Below are positions 1 to 13,803 of a stretch of DNA of 64,000 nt, piece by piece. The stretch is from Hyphomicrobium sp. 12-62-95. Lineage in GTDB: Bacteria; Pseudomonadota; Alphaproteobacteria; Rhizobiales; Hyphomicrobiaceae. A program made the position numbers and the translations under genes. The first letter of the stretch is position 1. Each line of letters opens with the position of its first letter. The notes under the pieces were generated by a model that saw only the letters and a program-made list of their open reading frames with translations, had not been told where the DNA came from and did not search any database. The DNA lies in contig NCCZ01000013.1 in assembly GCA_002279935.1 (NCBI GenBank), positions 62,001 to 126,000 of the forward strand. The letters run 5' to 3'.

Positions 1-162
1 CACCCCGTCACGCACGACCGCCAGGCCGCAGACAACAAGGACCCCACCCACCACCGCTATCAGCGTTTCGAACCTTCTTGCTGCACGAAACTGATAATAC
101 AGAAAACCAGCGCCCGTCGAGATCAACGCCAATCCAAATGCGAGTATCGTGATCAATTCCAT
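1..162 (-). CDS. Partial small membrane protein, C-terminus beyond window edge
   Basis: An open frame runs from an ATG at 162 to the left edge without a stop, giving 54 residues. It begins MELITILAFGLALISTGAGF and then shows a second hydrophobic stretch (roughly residues 33-49), so two membrane helices are likely. It lies about 120 bases downstream of the ArnT-like gene on the same strand and could be the last visible member of that envelope operon. I do not recognise the family. Confidence 0.5.
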   Translation of the reverse strand, partial: MELITILAFGLALISTGAGFLYYQFRAARRFETLIAVVGGVLVVCGLAVVRDGV

Positions 163-282
163 TGGACACCTGATTTGAACGGACGTGAAAGTCGTTCGGC
201 CGACATCGTTCGGACGTTCACGACATTAAGCGCGAGAAGCAGAAGCAAATTGGAGCCGACGGCACCCATGGCCCATACTGGA

Positions 283-1935
283 CTACCAACCTGAAATAAT
301 CCTGACGGGCGCTGCATCCGAATGACGTTGGGGCGCAGCCAAAACCGTGATCACCTCTCGCATCCGATACCGCCGTCTGTCGACGACGGGATAGCTTTGC
401 AGTTCGGGGGGGATGGCGCCTGCTCGCGAGCGCACAATGGCGATGCCGCCAGCGTTCCGGCCAAGCCACACCGGCAAACCTTCCACGGGAACATACTCGA
501 CCGGCCGCGTGAGGCGTGCGAGGAAGCCAAACTCGCCATGCGTTCTTGCCGTCGTTGCGATCGGCTTATCGCGCCATGGGACCAGTGCATTTGCGGCCGG
601 CTGCAGATCGAAGAGTTCCAGGATCGTGCCGCGGCTTTGAATTGCAGCGCCCAGGACAAGGACAAGGTTGGCAATAGCAAGACCGATGAGGGAGCGTCGC
701 ACCGGGCCTGAATAGGCCGCAATCGCGCCGAGAGCGACGAGCCCCGTGGCGATCAGGAAAGGAACGCTGCTCTCGGAGATGACTGACATATTTGCGCCGT
801 TGTGCGGCAACAAGAGACCTCCAGCCGATGCGATGACGATCAAACCGACGAGAAGGGCTCCCGCGAGCACCAGAAGTGGGATTTTGTCGGTCGAGCGTGG
901 TGTGGCTGATCTCAAGCCGAGAGTCATCAGCAACGCCAACGCCGGCATGATCGGAAGCAGATAGTGGAGCTGTTTGCCGCTAATGAGGCTCAAGCCGAAC
1001 AGCGGCGGCCCGATCCAACAGAGCAGGAAATCGCGAGCTTCGTTGCGTTCATGGCGGATTGTGCGCAAACCAGTCCATAGGGGGCGCCAGATAAGCAGAG
1101 GGATCAGGAAGAGAACTAGGATAGGTCCGTAGAACCAGAATGGACGAGCATGCGCGAACGACGACGCAATGCGTCCTGCGGATTGTTTCCAAAACAGCAT
1201 TTCGGCGAAGTCCGGCCCGCCGAGATATGCAGCGCGGAGCGCCCAGGCTAGCGCAATCGCAATTCCGAGAGCGAGCGAGGCTCCAAGACGGAGATACCAG
1301 CCCCGTCTTTCGGCGGTCTCGATCCAAAACCAAGCCAGCAGCGCAGCAGGCAGTGTGAACAGCAAAACGACCGGGCCTTTTGCCAGCAATCCTATCCCCG
1401 TGCAGAATCCGTAGGCGATGAACGACTTTGGTCCTCCCCCTCGACCGGCTTGCCAGAGGGCCAGCATGGCGCCGACCACAGTGGCCGATAGCAGCATGTC
1501 GAACATGATCGAAAAGCCGAGGGCGACAAACAGCGGCAAGCCGAGAAGCATAAGTGCGCTTGCCGCCGGTCCCCTCTCGCTGTCCGGCGCAAGCCTGCGA
1601 TCAAGCCGATGCGTGAGCAGAAGGGTCATTCCCATAGCTGCGACACCGACGAGGCGGGCGGGCCAGACGGCGACACCAAATAGCGACCAGCTGGCATTGA
1701 TCAGCCAAAACAATAAGGGTGGTTTGTGAGAGTAGGGCTCGAAGTTGAGCGTAGGCAGGCTCCAGCTACCCATGGCCCGCATCTCCCACGCCACGGTGAG
1801 GTAGCGCGTCTCGTCGACGGGAACGGCGGGCCATGTCGCGACGACGATCGTCAAGACCACCGCAAGTACGGCGAGCCCAACGAGGCCTGCACGGTCAATT
1901 GTCTCGTCACTGATGCTCAAGTGATCAACCTGCAC
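283..1935 (-). CDS. ArnT/PMT-like membrane glycosyltransferase
   Basis: Predicted integral-membrane GT-C transferase of about 550 residues. Proteins of this family move a sugar from a lipid carrier to lipid A, protein or another acceptor at the periplasmic face. A first membrane helix is followed by VDETRYLTVAWEM, the acidic first-loop motif expected for the catalytic Asp-Glu of ArnT/PMT enzymes, then SHKPPLLFWL, also typical. Many further hydrophobic helices follow. The start is uncertain: an ATG at 1992 would overlap the upstream gene by 68 bases, while a GTG at 1935 or a TTG at 1920 gives a shorter overlap or none; none has a strong ribosome site. It follows the LABN-domain and GT2 genes, which fits a three-step undecaprenyl-phosphate sugar pathway. 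The transferred sugar cannot be told from sequence. Confidence 0.8.
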   Translation of the reverse strand: MQVDHLSISDETIDRAGLVGLAVLAVVLTIVVATWPAVPVDETRYLTVAWEMRAMGSWSLPTLNFEPYSHKPPLLFWLINASWSLFGVAVWPARLVGVAAMGMTLLLTHRLDRRLAPDSERGPAASALMLLGLPLFVALGFSIMFDMLLSATVVGAMLALWQAGRGGGPKSFIAYGFCTGIGLLAKGPVVLLFTLPAALLAWFWIETAERRGWYLRLGASLALGIAIALAWALRAAYLGGPDFAEMLFWKQSAGRIASSFAHARPFWFYGPILVLFLIPLLIWRPLWTGLRTIRHERNEARDFLLCWIGPPLFGLSLISGKQLHYLLPIMPALALLMTLGLRSATPRSTDKIPLLVLAGALLVGLIVIASAGGLLLPHNGANMSVISESSVPFLIATGLVALGAIAAYSGPVRRSLIGLAIANLVLVLGAAIQSRGTILELFDLQPAANALVPWRDKPIATTARTHGEFGFLARLTRPVEYVPVEGLPVWLGRNAGGIAIVRSRAGAIPPELQSYPVVDRRRYRMREVITVLAAPQRHSDAAPVRIISGW

Positions 1936-2236
1936 CCTGCACGTGAGGACTGGCTCGCCCGCCGCTGCTGACGAAGTAGAGATTGCGCCCATAAATCACG
2001 AGGCCGGAGGCCTGCCCGATGATGAAGATCGGGTCGGCGCGCCAAAGCGCGTAGCTCAGTAGAACGAGACCTCCTGCCAGGCTGAAGTACCAGAATGCCG
2101 TCGGGAGAACCGACTGCCGCTGGCGCTCGGAAGCGAGCCATTGAACAAAAAAGCGCATACAGAAAAGCGCCTGTCCGACGAAGCCGACGCAAAGCCAAAA
2201 GGATTCCGAAGACGGGAGACCCATCGCGGTGATCAT
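1925..2236 (-). CDS. Lipid-A-biosynthesis N-terminal (LABN) domain protein
   Basis: A 103-residue membrane protein with three hydrophobic segments and the typical sequence GQALFCMRFFVQWLASER followed by VLPTAFWYFSLAGG. Together these define the small stand-alone LABN domain found fused to some LpxB proteins or encoded beside ArnC/ArnT-like genes. Its exact function is unknown; a role in handling sugar-lipid carriers is assumed from context. The ATG at 2236 overlaps the stop of the upstream GT2 gene (ATGA arrangement), so translation is probably coupled. A second Met four codons later is an alternative start. Confidence 0.85.
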   Translation of the reverse strand: MITAMGLPSSESFWLCVGFVGQALFCMRFFVQWLASERQRQSVLPTAFWYFSLAGGLVLLSYALWRADPIFIIGQASGLVIYGRNLYFVSSGGRASPHVQGAG

Positions 2237-2958
2237 TGGACTGTCTCCTGTTCGACGTTGCCAATCTGGCGCTTCAAGAGCCAGCGCACTCCGACGAGGT
2301 CGTAAATTCCGGCCCACAAGCGGTTCCACAGGCCATACTTGGAGAGTCCTGCCTTGCGCGGCCGGTGCCCAACATCGACCAGCACCACAACGACGCCAGA
2401 CGCCTTCATCAGGGCGGGAATGAACCGGTGAATGTGATCGAAGAACGGCAGTTCGAGGAAGTCCTGACGCCGGAAAAGCTTCAGACTGCAGCCGGTGTCG
2501 CGCACATTGTCGCCCAACACGCTCGCACGGACGCCATTGGCTATACGCGAGGACAGGCGTTTGACCAGCGTGTCCTGCCGCCGCATTCGCTGCCCGGCTA
2601 CAATCATGCGCGACGTGCGATGCTGGCCGCCGACATAGGCGGACATAAGTGTAGCGATGTCGGCAGGATCGTTCTGGCCGTCGGCGTCGAGCGTGACAAT
2701 AAGTTCTTGGGACGCGGCGCGGATGCCGGTGAGCAAGGCACGACTTTGGCCCTGGCGCCGGCGGTGACGAAGAATGCGCAACGACGGATCGCTTGCCCAA
2801 GCTGCTTTTGCGCGCTCGGCGGTCGCATCCGTGCTGCCGTCGTCGACAAGGACAACCTCGCGCACGGGAAGGCCATCTACTCTTTCACGGATTTCGCGAA
2901 GCAAGGGGCCAATGCTGTCTTCCTCATTGAACGCGGGAAGAACGATCGTCGCATACAT
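2233..2958 (-). CDS. ArnC/DPM1-like family 2 glycosyltransferase
   Basis: A 241-residue soluble GT-A enzyme that should transfer a nucleotide-activated sugar to a polyprenyl phosphate. The N-terminus ATIVLPAFNEEDSIGPLL and the VLVDDGSTDAT motif form the nucleotide-sugar site, and TLDADGQNDP supplies the DXD-type metal-binding motif around residue 95. It lacks the C-terminal membrane pair of longer ArnC proteins and so resembles short DPM1-type enzymes. First gene of an apparent GT2-LABN-ArnT operon and about 100 bases downstream of the sensor kinase gene on the same strand. Confidence 0.88.
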   Translation of the reverse strand: MYATIVLPAFNEEDSIGPLLREIRERVDGLPVREVVLVDDGSTDATAERAKAAWASDPSLRILRHRRRQGQSRALLTGIRAASQELIVTLDADGQNDPADIATLMSAYVGGQHRTSRMIVAGQRMRRQDTLVKRLSSRIANGVRASVLGDNVRDTGCSLKLFRRQDFLELPFFDHIHRFIPALMKASGVVVVLVDVGHRPRKAGLSKYGLWNRLWAGIYDLVGVRWLLKRQIGNVEQETVQ

Positions 2959-3055
2959 TGAGTGCTTCCCCCGGCGCTAACCCGTAAGGCACCATCCGGC
3001 AGCAAGCTGAAGGCAACCTGAAAGAACGGAATCCCGTCGCCTTATTGGCAGGCAA

Positions 3056-4406
3056 CTAGAGCGCGCCGGGAAATTCGAGAACGATCTCAAAGCCATCGAG
3101 ACGGCCTCCGGCCGGCGATAGCAGCGTCACCGAGCCTCCCGCCTGGTGCATGATCGTCTCGACAATTGCGAGACCAAGTCCGCTTCCCGTTCCGTGCTGG
3201 GCGCCACCACGCTGGAAACGGCCCTTGAGATCGCGCAGGACGTCAGCCGGCACGAAGGCACAGGCGTTGACGACATTGACTTTATGGTTTGGACTGACCC
3301 GAACATCGATCGGCTCGGCTGCACTTCCGTGATTGACGGCATTCTCGATGGCATTGCGCATGACGATCGCCACCGCGTCTACGTCCATGGCCACCCAGCA
3401 ATCCCCGTCATCGCCCGTGAGCCTGACGCGGTCGCCGACATCAGACCGTCTGCGATAGTCGTCGACAACGAGCTGCACAACCGCAACGAGATTGCCGCGT
3501 TCACGCGAGCGACCAAGGCCTGCGTCGGCGCGCGACATCTGCAGCATCTTTTCGATGCGGCGTCCAAACTGCCCGAGCTGCGAGGCGATATTCTCGGCTC
3601 TCGCGTGGTCGGCCGTGCCCGCGAGCTTGCTGGCGAGCAAGCTGGACTTGGGCGCGCGCCGACGCAATCGGATTGCGCAGTTCGTGGGCGGCGTTGGCGG
3701 CAAAAGCGCGTTCTTGATCCAGGGCTGCTTTGAGGCGCGTCAAGAGTGTGTTGACGGCGCTGATCACTGGCGCGAGCTCGCCGGGTAGACCTGTGTCATC
3801 GATGGGCTCCAAATGATCGCCGCCTCGAACTTCCAGCTCGCGTGAAACGCGACGGATGGGTGCCGTCGCACTACCGACCGTTCGCCAGACGGCGAAGCCG
3901 GCAAGTGGTAGGAAAGCGAGCAGCGGAGACGCTAGGCCGAGCCAAAGACTGAGTGTAGCTTCGGACCGCTCGTGGAGTTCTTGAGCCACCACGATCCACA
4001 CACGCTCGCTCGGGAGAAAACGCATGTAGTAGCGGAACTCGCCGTAGTTTCGAAAGCCATTGGTGGGAGGGTCGGGGAGCAGACCTGCGTCAGCGCCCTT
4101 CGACTGAACAAGGATGGCTCCATTCGAGTCCTGCAAGAAATAGTGCACGTGACCGCGGCGTGACTGGAAAGACGTAGCCACCGCTGCGGGTAATGCAGCA
4201 ACAGTTTGGCCGGACGACTTGAGCCGGTATTCCTGCAGTGCGATGGGAATGATCTGGCCGGTCGTTTCGCGTAGGGCACTGTCGAATATCTCATCGAGCT
4301 CGTGGTAGATGGCAAAGCCGGTTATCGTCACGCCGCCAATCCATAAGACCGCAAAGAGGGTCATCAATCGCCTGACAAGGCGCTGCGTTATGGTCCACGT
4401 GGACAT
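3056..4406 (-). pseudogene. QseC/PmrB-like sensor histidine kinase, frame-disrupted
   Basis: Two overlapping frames make one kinase of about 450 residues. Frame one (4406 to about 3650) holds an N-terminal membrane helix, a periplasmic sensor region, a second membrane helix, a HAMP-like stretch and the phosphorylation box FAANAAHELRNPIASARAQV. Frame two continues with the helix ending KMLQMSRADAG, the N box RNAIENAVNHG and the G box GTGSGLGLAIVETIM. The total span is one base more than a multiple of three, so one (or four) extra bases lie near 3640-3660, where AGCAAGCTC looks partly duplicated. Everything else is intact, so this may be a sequencing error or a recent mutation. It sits 5 bases downstream of its response regulator. 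Confidence 0.85.
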
Positions 4407-4411
4407 CTGGT

Positions 4412-5065
4412 CTAGCGGTCCATCCTGTAGCCGAGCCCCCGCATCGTGCTGATCGAGTCGCTTCCAAGTTTTTTTCGCAAGCGGCTCACGTAGACTTCGA
4501 CCGCATTGCTCTCTATTTCAGAGCCAAAATCGTAGAGCACTTCCTCGAGCTTTGCCTTCGAGACTATTGTGCCCAGCCGGTGCGTAAAGCATTCGAGGAT
4601 GGCCCATTCGCGGGCTGTCAATGGGATCTCCTGGTCGCCGCGCCAGACCTTGCGTGCAATTTGATCGACCGTGATGGAGCCGATCGACTGCCGCGGGTTT
4701 GGCAGGGCAACGGCGCGCCGCTGCACGGAATGGATGCGCGCCGTCAACTCGTCGAGATCGAACGGTTTCAGGACATAGTCGTCCGCCCCGGCGTTCAGTC
4801 CATCGATTCGATCGCGAATTTGGTCGCGAGCCGTGATGACGATGACTGGCAACTTTTGGCCTGAGCCACGCACCGACCTCAACAAGTCGATCCCATAGCC
4901 ATCCGGGAGGTTGAGGTCCAGCAGCAGCAGGTCGTAGTTCACGGCGCGCATGGCGCTGCACCCTGCATCCAAGGACTGGAGCCAATCGACGGCATGAATT
5001 TTCTTCAAATGCGTAGCCACCGCCTCCCCCAGCAGTGGCTCGTCCTCAATCAGTAAAATCCTCAT
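4412..5065 (-). CDS. OmpR-family response regulator, PmrA/QseB-like
   Basis: A 217-residue DNA-binding response regulator. The receiver domain opens with MRILLIEDEPLLGEAVA (acidic pocket), has the phospho-acceptor Asp in LLLLDLNLPDGYGIDL (about residue 51), the conserved Thr in VIVITARD and the Lys in VLKPFD. The C-terminal winged helix ends SRLRKKLGSDSISTMRGLGYRMD. Best resemblance is to the PmrA/QseB group, which often controls lipid A modification genes. That fits the glycosyltransferase genes downstream on the same strand, but direct regulation is inference. Confidence 0.92.
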   Translation of the reverse strand: MRILLIEDEPLLGEAVATHLKKIHAVDWLQSLDAGCSAMRAVNYDLLLLDLNLPDGYGIDLLRSVRGSGQKLPVIVITARDQIRDRIDGLNAGADDYVLKPFDLDELTARIHSVQRRAVALPNPRQSIGSITVDQIARKVWRGDQEIPLTAREWAILECFTHRLGTIVSKAKLEEVLYDFGSEIESNAVEVYVSRLRKKLGSDSISTMRGLGYRMDR

Positions 5066-5536
5066 GATCTAACCTCTCGGCCGGCTCCTTCGTCCTATCA
5101 AGCGCCCCCCTGCGTCGTCGTGCAACCCGATAGCAATGGTCAAGCACGCCAAAGAGCACTGTTGGTGCCAAGCGAGGCGACGATGGCGAGCAGTTGCAGC
5201 GCGCCAGCCGGAAGGAGGCATGAATGCGATGAACCCCGTAAGGGTCCAGTACGGCCACACGATGTCAACATTCTTCGACATCGTGCCAGCGCAACAGCAA
5301 TGAAAGACCCTTTCATGCTCTTATAGAGGGCATTGCCGCGATGCCGTTCATCAAGCAACCGATCAGTTCGCGCGAAGACTTGCACGATGCTGTTGAAAGC
5401 GGTCTCGTCCTGCCTTGGATGTGGGGTGTTGGCCTGATGAGCGAGGTCGGTTAACGCCCCGCACACTCTCGATTAGCCTTCGGCAATTGTTTGGAGCGGG
5501 ATCAGGCTTGCCGTAGCGGGTCGTAGCGGTAGAAGT
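5066..5536. other. Gene-free stretch with a 9-bp inverted repeat
   Basis: About 470 bases between the divergent response regulator and MFS genes. I find no convincing gene; the open frames have no recognisable domain or clear ribosome site. It must hold both promoters. The main structure is a perfect inverted repeat, CACGATGTC at 5258-5266 and GACATCGTG at 5277-5285, separated by 10 bases, which could be an operator. Confidence 0.5.
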
Positions 5537-6796
5537 GTGCTGCTGCCGGCCAGGTTGACGCCGCCGCAGAATGTGGGTGGCACCCTGATACACAGCGCAT
5601 CGATTAAAGCTCATCTCAAGGCCATACCGGCCGGAGTCTGGGCCCTCGGTTTTGTCTCCCTCCTAATGGATATCTCCTCCGAGATGATCCATGCGCTGCT
5701 CCCCATTTACATGGTCACGACTTTGGGGACGTCTGCACTTGCGGTGGGCATAATTGAGGGCGTCGCGGAGGCAACGGCTGCCATCACCAAAATTTTCTCA
5801 GGCGCCCTGTCCGATCGGCTCGGCAAACGAAAAGGGCTTGCAGCACTCGGCTACGGCATGTCCGCCTTTACCAAACCGGTCTTTCCGCTTGCATCTGAGC
5901 TTTCGTGGTTGATCGCGGCGCGCTTTATTGATCGGGTTGGCAAAGGCGTGCGGGGGGCTCCCCGCGATGCGCTGGTTGCCGATCTGTCGCCACCCGAGGT
6001 GCGGGGCGCGAGTTTCGGCCTCCGACAATCGCTCGATACGGTCGGCGCTTTCCTCGGACCCTTGCTCGCCATTCTTCTCATGGTCCTGACGGCCAACAGC
6101 TTCGTCACCGTGTTTTGGATCGCAGTGATCCCGGCATTCCTGGCATTTGCCCTGATCGTATTTGCCGTCCGCGAGCCCGAACGACTTCCAGATCTCAAAC
6201 CGGTCCGGTCCCCCCTCAGCCGTCGCGAACTGGCGCGTCTCGGCCAGGATTTCTGGTGGGTGGTGGCCGTTGCCACAGTATTCACGCTCGCGCGGTTCAG
6301 CGAAGCATTCCTGCTTCTGCGCGCTCAATCCGTAGGCTTGCCCGTCGCCCTGGTGCCGGCCATATTGGTTCTGATGAACGTAGTCTATGCGCTGGCCGCC
6401 TATCCGGCCGGTGTCTTGTCGGATCGCATGGACAGGCGCAACATGCTCGCGGCCGGTCTCGTCCTTTTGTTTCTGGCCGACATGGTGCTCGCCTATTCAT
6501 CGTCGGTTGAGAGCGTCGCGGCCGGCGTCATTTTGTGGGGTATCCACATGGGGCTGACCCAGGGGTTGCTGGCAACGCTGGTGGCTGATACGGCGCCCCC
6601 CGAATTGCGCGGCACAGCCTACGGCATGTTCAACTTGATGACCGGGCTGGCTCTACTCGCCGCCAGCGTCATTGCCGGAGTTCTCTGGGATGCCGTCGGG
6701 CCCAAGGGGACCTTCCTCACCGGAGCTGTGTTCGCGGCCCTCGCCGCCGCAGGTGTGCTTTTCCTACGCAGGGTTTCGGTCAGGACACGATTTTGA
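5537..6796 (+). CDS. MFS transporter
   Basis: A 419-residue major facilitator with about 12 hydrophobic helices. The loop after helix 2 carries GALSDRLGKRKGLAALGYG, the MFS signature motif A (G-x-x-x-D-R-x-G-R-R type), repeated in the second half as GVLSDRMDRRNMLAAG. FIDRVGKGVRGAPRDALVAD is typical of a subgroup often found beside metal-resistance genes. The substrate cannot be told. The native start may be downstream of 5537, near the first helix (AGVWALGFVSLLMDISSEM), since the first 30 or so residues look unlike transporter sequence. Confidence 0.85.
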   Translation: MLLPARLTPPQNVGGTLIHSASIKAHLKAIPAGVWALGFVSLLMDISSEMIHALLPIYMVTTLGTSALAVGIIEGVAEATAAITKIFSGALSDRLGKRKGLAALGYGMSAFTKPVFPLASELSWLIAARFIDRVGKGVRGAPRDALVADLSPPEVRGASFGLRQSLDTVGAFLGPLLAILLMVLTANSFVTVFWIAVIPAFLAFALIVFAVREPERLPDLKPVRSPLSRRELARLGQDFWWVVAVATVFTLARFSEAFLLLRAQSVGLPVALVPAILVLMNVVYALAAYPAGVLSDRMDRRNMLAAGLVLLFLADMVLAYSSSVESVAAGVILWGIHMGLTQGLLATLVADTAPPELRGTAYGMFNLMTGLALLAASVIAGVLWDAVGPKGTFLTGAVFAALAAAGVLFLRRVSVRTRF

Positions 6797-6902
6797 AAAG
6801 TTCCGCCGGCCGGGCGTGCAATCGAATGCGAAACGGCGCTATGGCAGAATTTTCGAAATCCAATAGGCGGTCGCCCGCGCGTGCACGAACGTTCGTCTCG
6901 CC

Positions 6903-7151
6903 TCACGAGGGTTCGCACGACTCGAATCTGGAATGCCGCCAGCTCCCCATCACGAGACAGCCCGCATGGTGATGGTGCGGCCTGCTCGGGCTAAAGTCAG
7001 AGCGCTTCATACAAGGTCCCTTGGCGCAATGACCAAATCCCTTGATGCGCACTTCGCCCGCCCGCCAGGGCAGCACGTGAGACCCTGCAGACGCAGACCA
7101 CATTACCAAAATCAGGCCCGCCCCGATCATCTTGATTGCCATTCCCGTCAC
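6903..7151 (-). CDS. Small exported His-containing protein, hypothetical
   Basis: An 82-residue frame with a short hydrophobic N-terminus (MAIKMIGAGLILVMWSASAG) that looks like a signal peptide, then a Cys- and His-containing tail including PSRPHHHHAGC. The GTG at 7151 overlaps the stop of the TPR gene, with AAAAGGACC upstream; an ATG at 7142 is an alternative start. Position at the end of the metal-efflux operon and a His cluster suggest metal binding. No family recognised. Confidence 0.45.
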   Translation of the reverse strand: MTGMAIKMIGAGLILVMWSASAGSHVLPWRAGEVRIKGFGHCAKGPCMKRSDFSPSRPHHHHAGCLVMGSWRHSRFESCEPS

Positions 7152-7810
7152 GGTGCTTTGGTCCTTTTACTTGGCCCCAGCGTCAAGGCCGTATCTCGAT
7201 CCCGCAGTGCCTTCGCCATCTCCCCGAGAGATGCGTAGGCGGCGGCTCTCAGGCGATAGGCATCGCCGTCATTCGGATCGCGCTCGATCACGCGCGTGAA
7301 ATCCGCAATCGCTTCCCGGTATTCTTGCCGCTTTCCCCGCAGGAAGCCGCGATTAAAGAGCACGTAACTATTGTCTGGCTCTCGGGCAAAGGCGGCATTG
7401 TAATCAGCGAGAGCCTCGTCGAGACGGCCAAGCGCCGAGCGGGCGCTGCCGCGGTTGACCAGCGCCATGACATGATCCGGGCTGCGGCTTAGGGCTTGGG
7501 AGTAGTCCTCCGCAGCGCGCTCGAATTGCCGCAGCCGGAAATGAGCATTGCCGCGATTGTAATATGGCAAAGACGCGACCGGATGCAGCTCAATCGCCGC
7601 GCTCAACTCCTCGATGGCTTTGTCGAGGCGGCCCGATTGATAGAAGCGTAAACCGCGATCATTGTGAAAGGCGGCATGAGTATCGCGATCCGCGAAATCA
7701 ACGTGCCAGGGTTCAATGGTTGGAGTATCGGATTCCGCACCGGCGCAGGGCGTGAGCTGGGCTTTGATGGCGAGTAGAAAACCGGCGGCGATCACTGTTC
7801 TCCTGGCCAT
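7148..7810 (-). CDS. Exported TPR-repeat protein
   Basis: A 220-residue protein with a signal peptide (MARRTVIAAGFLLAIKAQL) followed by four to five tetratricopeptide repeats, visible as GLRFYQSGRLDKAIEELSAA, YYNRGNAHFRLRQFERAAED, NRGSARSALGRLDEALADYN and FNRGFLRGKRQEYREAIADF. TPR arrays mediate protein contacts, here probably in the periplasm. The start at 7810 was chosen because the signal peptide begins there. It follows the czcA-like gene by 16 bases and is probably the end of the efflux operon. Specific partner unknown. Confidence 0.82.
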   Translation of the reverse strand: MARRTVIAAGFLLAIKAQLTPCAGAESDTPTIEPWHVDFADRDTHAAFHNDRGLRFYQSGRLDKAIEELSAAIELHPVASLPYYNRGNAHFRLRQFERAAEDYSQALSRSPDHVMALVNRGSARSALGRLDEALADYNAAFAREPDNSYVLFNRGFLRGKRQEYREAIADFTRVIERDPNDGDAYRLRAAAYASLGEMAKALRDRDTALTLGPSKRTKAP

Positions 7811-7826
7811 GGATGGCTTTCCTCTG

Positions 7827-12299
<4,473 letters not shown>

Positions 12300-12335
12300 T
12301 TCGTGTGCTCCATGCGCTAGCAGCGCGTCGCGTCT

Positions 12336-13715
12336 TCAGATTTCGGATAGAGGCCGCCCGACGAGCGCTTCGACTTGCGCCTTCGCCTTTTCAAAGTCGG
12401 CCTTCGCGTTCACAAGTTCGAGGCGGACCTCGAAAAGCGTGCGTTGCGCGTCGAGAACGTTGAGAAGATCAAAGCGCGCCTGCTCGTAACCGGCCTGCGT
12501 CTTTTCGTACGAGCTTTCAGCAGCAGGCAGCACTTCCCGTTGCAAGGACCGAACCTGTGCTGCGGCAACCCGCAGGTTTGTCATGGCCTCGGCCACGGAA
12601 CCCGTGACGGAAACCCGCGCGGCCTCACGGTCATGCTCCGCCTTGACGACACGCTGCTCCGCCGCCGTGATGGCGCCGGCATTGGTGTCGAAAATCTTGA
12701 GCGGCGTTGAAACAGACACGACGAATGCCGCTTCGTCGGTATCTTCATAGCGACGGACGCCGCCCCCGACCGTGAAGTCGCGGACGGATTTCGCGGCCTC
12801 GAGATCGAGTTGAGCCGCGCGGCGGCCGATTTCATCGGACCACCGGGCGATGAGGGGATTGCCGTCGGTATAGGCCAGCACTCGTTCGGTGGAGGGGACA
12901 TCCGTGCCGTTGCCAAGCTTCCCCGAGACACGGGTGAAATCGGCGTATCGGGCTCCCCAGAGTGCGGCAAGTCGCAACCGGTTTCCGGATAGGCGGGTTT
13001 CTTCGCCGACAACGGCCGAGCGGGCCCGCGTCAGAGTTACATTGGCGCGATCGAGCTCGATCGCGCTCGTACTGCCAATCTTCACCCGCTTATCGACCGC
13101 CGCCTTTACCTTTTCGCCCAAGCTCACCGATTTGCGGAGCACGTCCAGGCGCTCTTGCGCCGCCAGCACCTCGACGTAGGCCTGCACGGCCTGAAGCATC
13201 TCGCGGACACGGATCGTTTCCATCTCCCAACCCGCTATGGAGGTGTCCATGCTTGCGGCGCGCAGCCGCTTGACCCGTTTGTCCCCGAATTCGAACAGCT
13301 GTACGATGGACAGGGTCTCCTGAGAGGCTTCGAAGCCGGACCGCGTGTCCGCTCCGAGAAAATCCTCCACATCCAGCTTTACGTCTGGATTAGGTTTGAC
13401 AGATGCCTGCAACTCTTCTCCTCGCCGGGCCTGTATCTCCGTGAACGCGGCCTTGATGGCGGGGCTATGGTTGATAACCCTGCCGACAGCCTCACGCAGC
13501 GTGAGGGTCTCCACCTGGGCATGCGGTCCGTGCGAGGCCGGTGGCGTCTCGATCACGACCGGCCATTCGCGCCGCGGAAGATCGCGGTCGGTCTCCGCCG
13601 TTTTGGCTATCGCTTCCGTCTCGATACTTCCCAAAGGCCGGGTCTCGCACCCGGACAATCCGAGCGCGAGCACGACGGCCCATAACCTTATCGAGCGGCC
13701 AGATAATCCCGGCAT
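12336..13715 (-). CDS. czcC: CzcC-type outer-membrane efflux lipoprotein (TolC family)
   Basis: An outer-membrane channel of about 459 residues. The signal peptide ends in a lipobox (LALGLSGC, Cys about residue 22), which is why the ATG at 13715 is preferred over an upstream GTG. Two outer-membrane efflux repeats are visible: one with TLREAVGRVINHSPAIKAAF, the other with IEL and VTLTRARSAVVGEE followed by long alternating helices. It ends KAKAQVEALVGRPLSEI. First gene of the czcCBA-like operon. Confidence 0.9.
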   Translation of the reverse strand: MPGLSGRSIRLWAVVLALGLSGCETRPLGSIETEAIAKTAETDRDLPRREWPVVIETPPASHGPHAQVETLTLREAVGRVINHSPAIKAAFTEIQARRGEELQASVKPNPDVKLDVEDFLGADTRSGFEASQETLSIVQLFEFGDKRVKRLRAASMDTSIAGWEMETIRVREMLQAVQAYVEVLAAQERLDVLRKSVSLGEKVKAAVDKRVKIGSTSAIELDRANVTLTRARSAVVGEETRLSGNRLRLAALWGARYADFTRVSGKLGNGTDVPSTERVLAYTDGNPLIARWSDEIGRRAAQLDLEAAKSVRDFTVGGGVRRYEDTDEAAFVVSVSTPLKIFDTNAGAITAAEQRVVKAEHDREAARVSVTGSVAEAMTNLRVAAAQVRSLQREVLPAAESSYEKTQAGYEQARFDLLNVLDAQRTLFEVRLELVNAKADFEKAKAQVEALVGRPLSEI

Positions 13716-13803
13716 ATCCCTTGCTCTCCCGATCTCAAACGCGCATGAGCGCTGGACGCGGCACAACGGCGCCGCGCCTCCTCAGGCAATCAGAGTCGGA
13801 GAG

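Noticed and set aside
2236..2961. A long plus-strand open frame opposite the GT2 gene (241 codons)
   Set aside because: It is the mirror of a well-conserved glycosyltransferase; its translation shows no domain and no ribosome site.
5140..5466. Minus-strand frame of 108 codons in the 5.1-5.5 kb gap
   Set aside because: No domain, no ribosome site, and it overlaps a probable promoter region.
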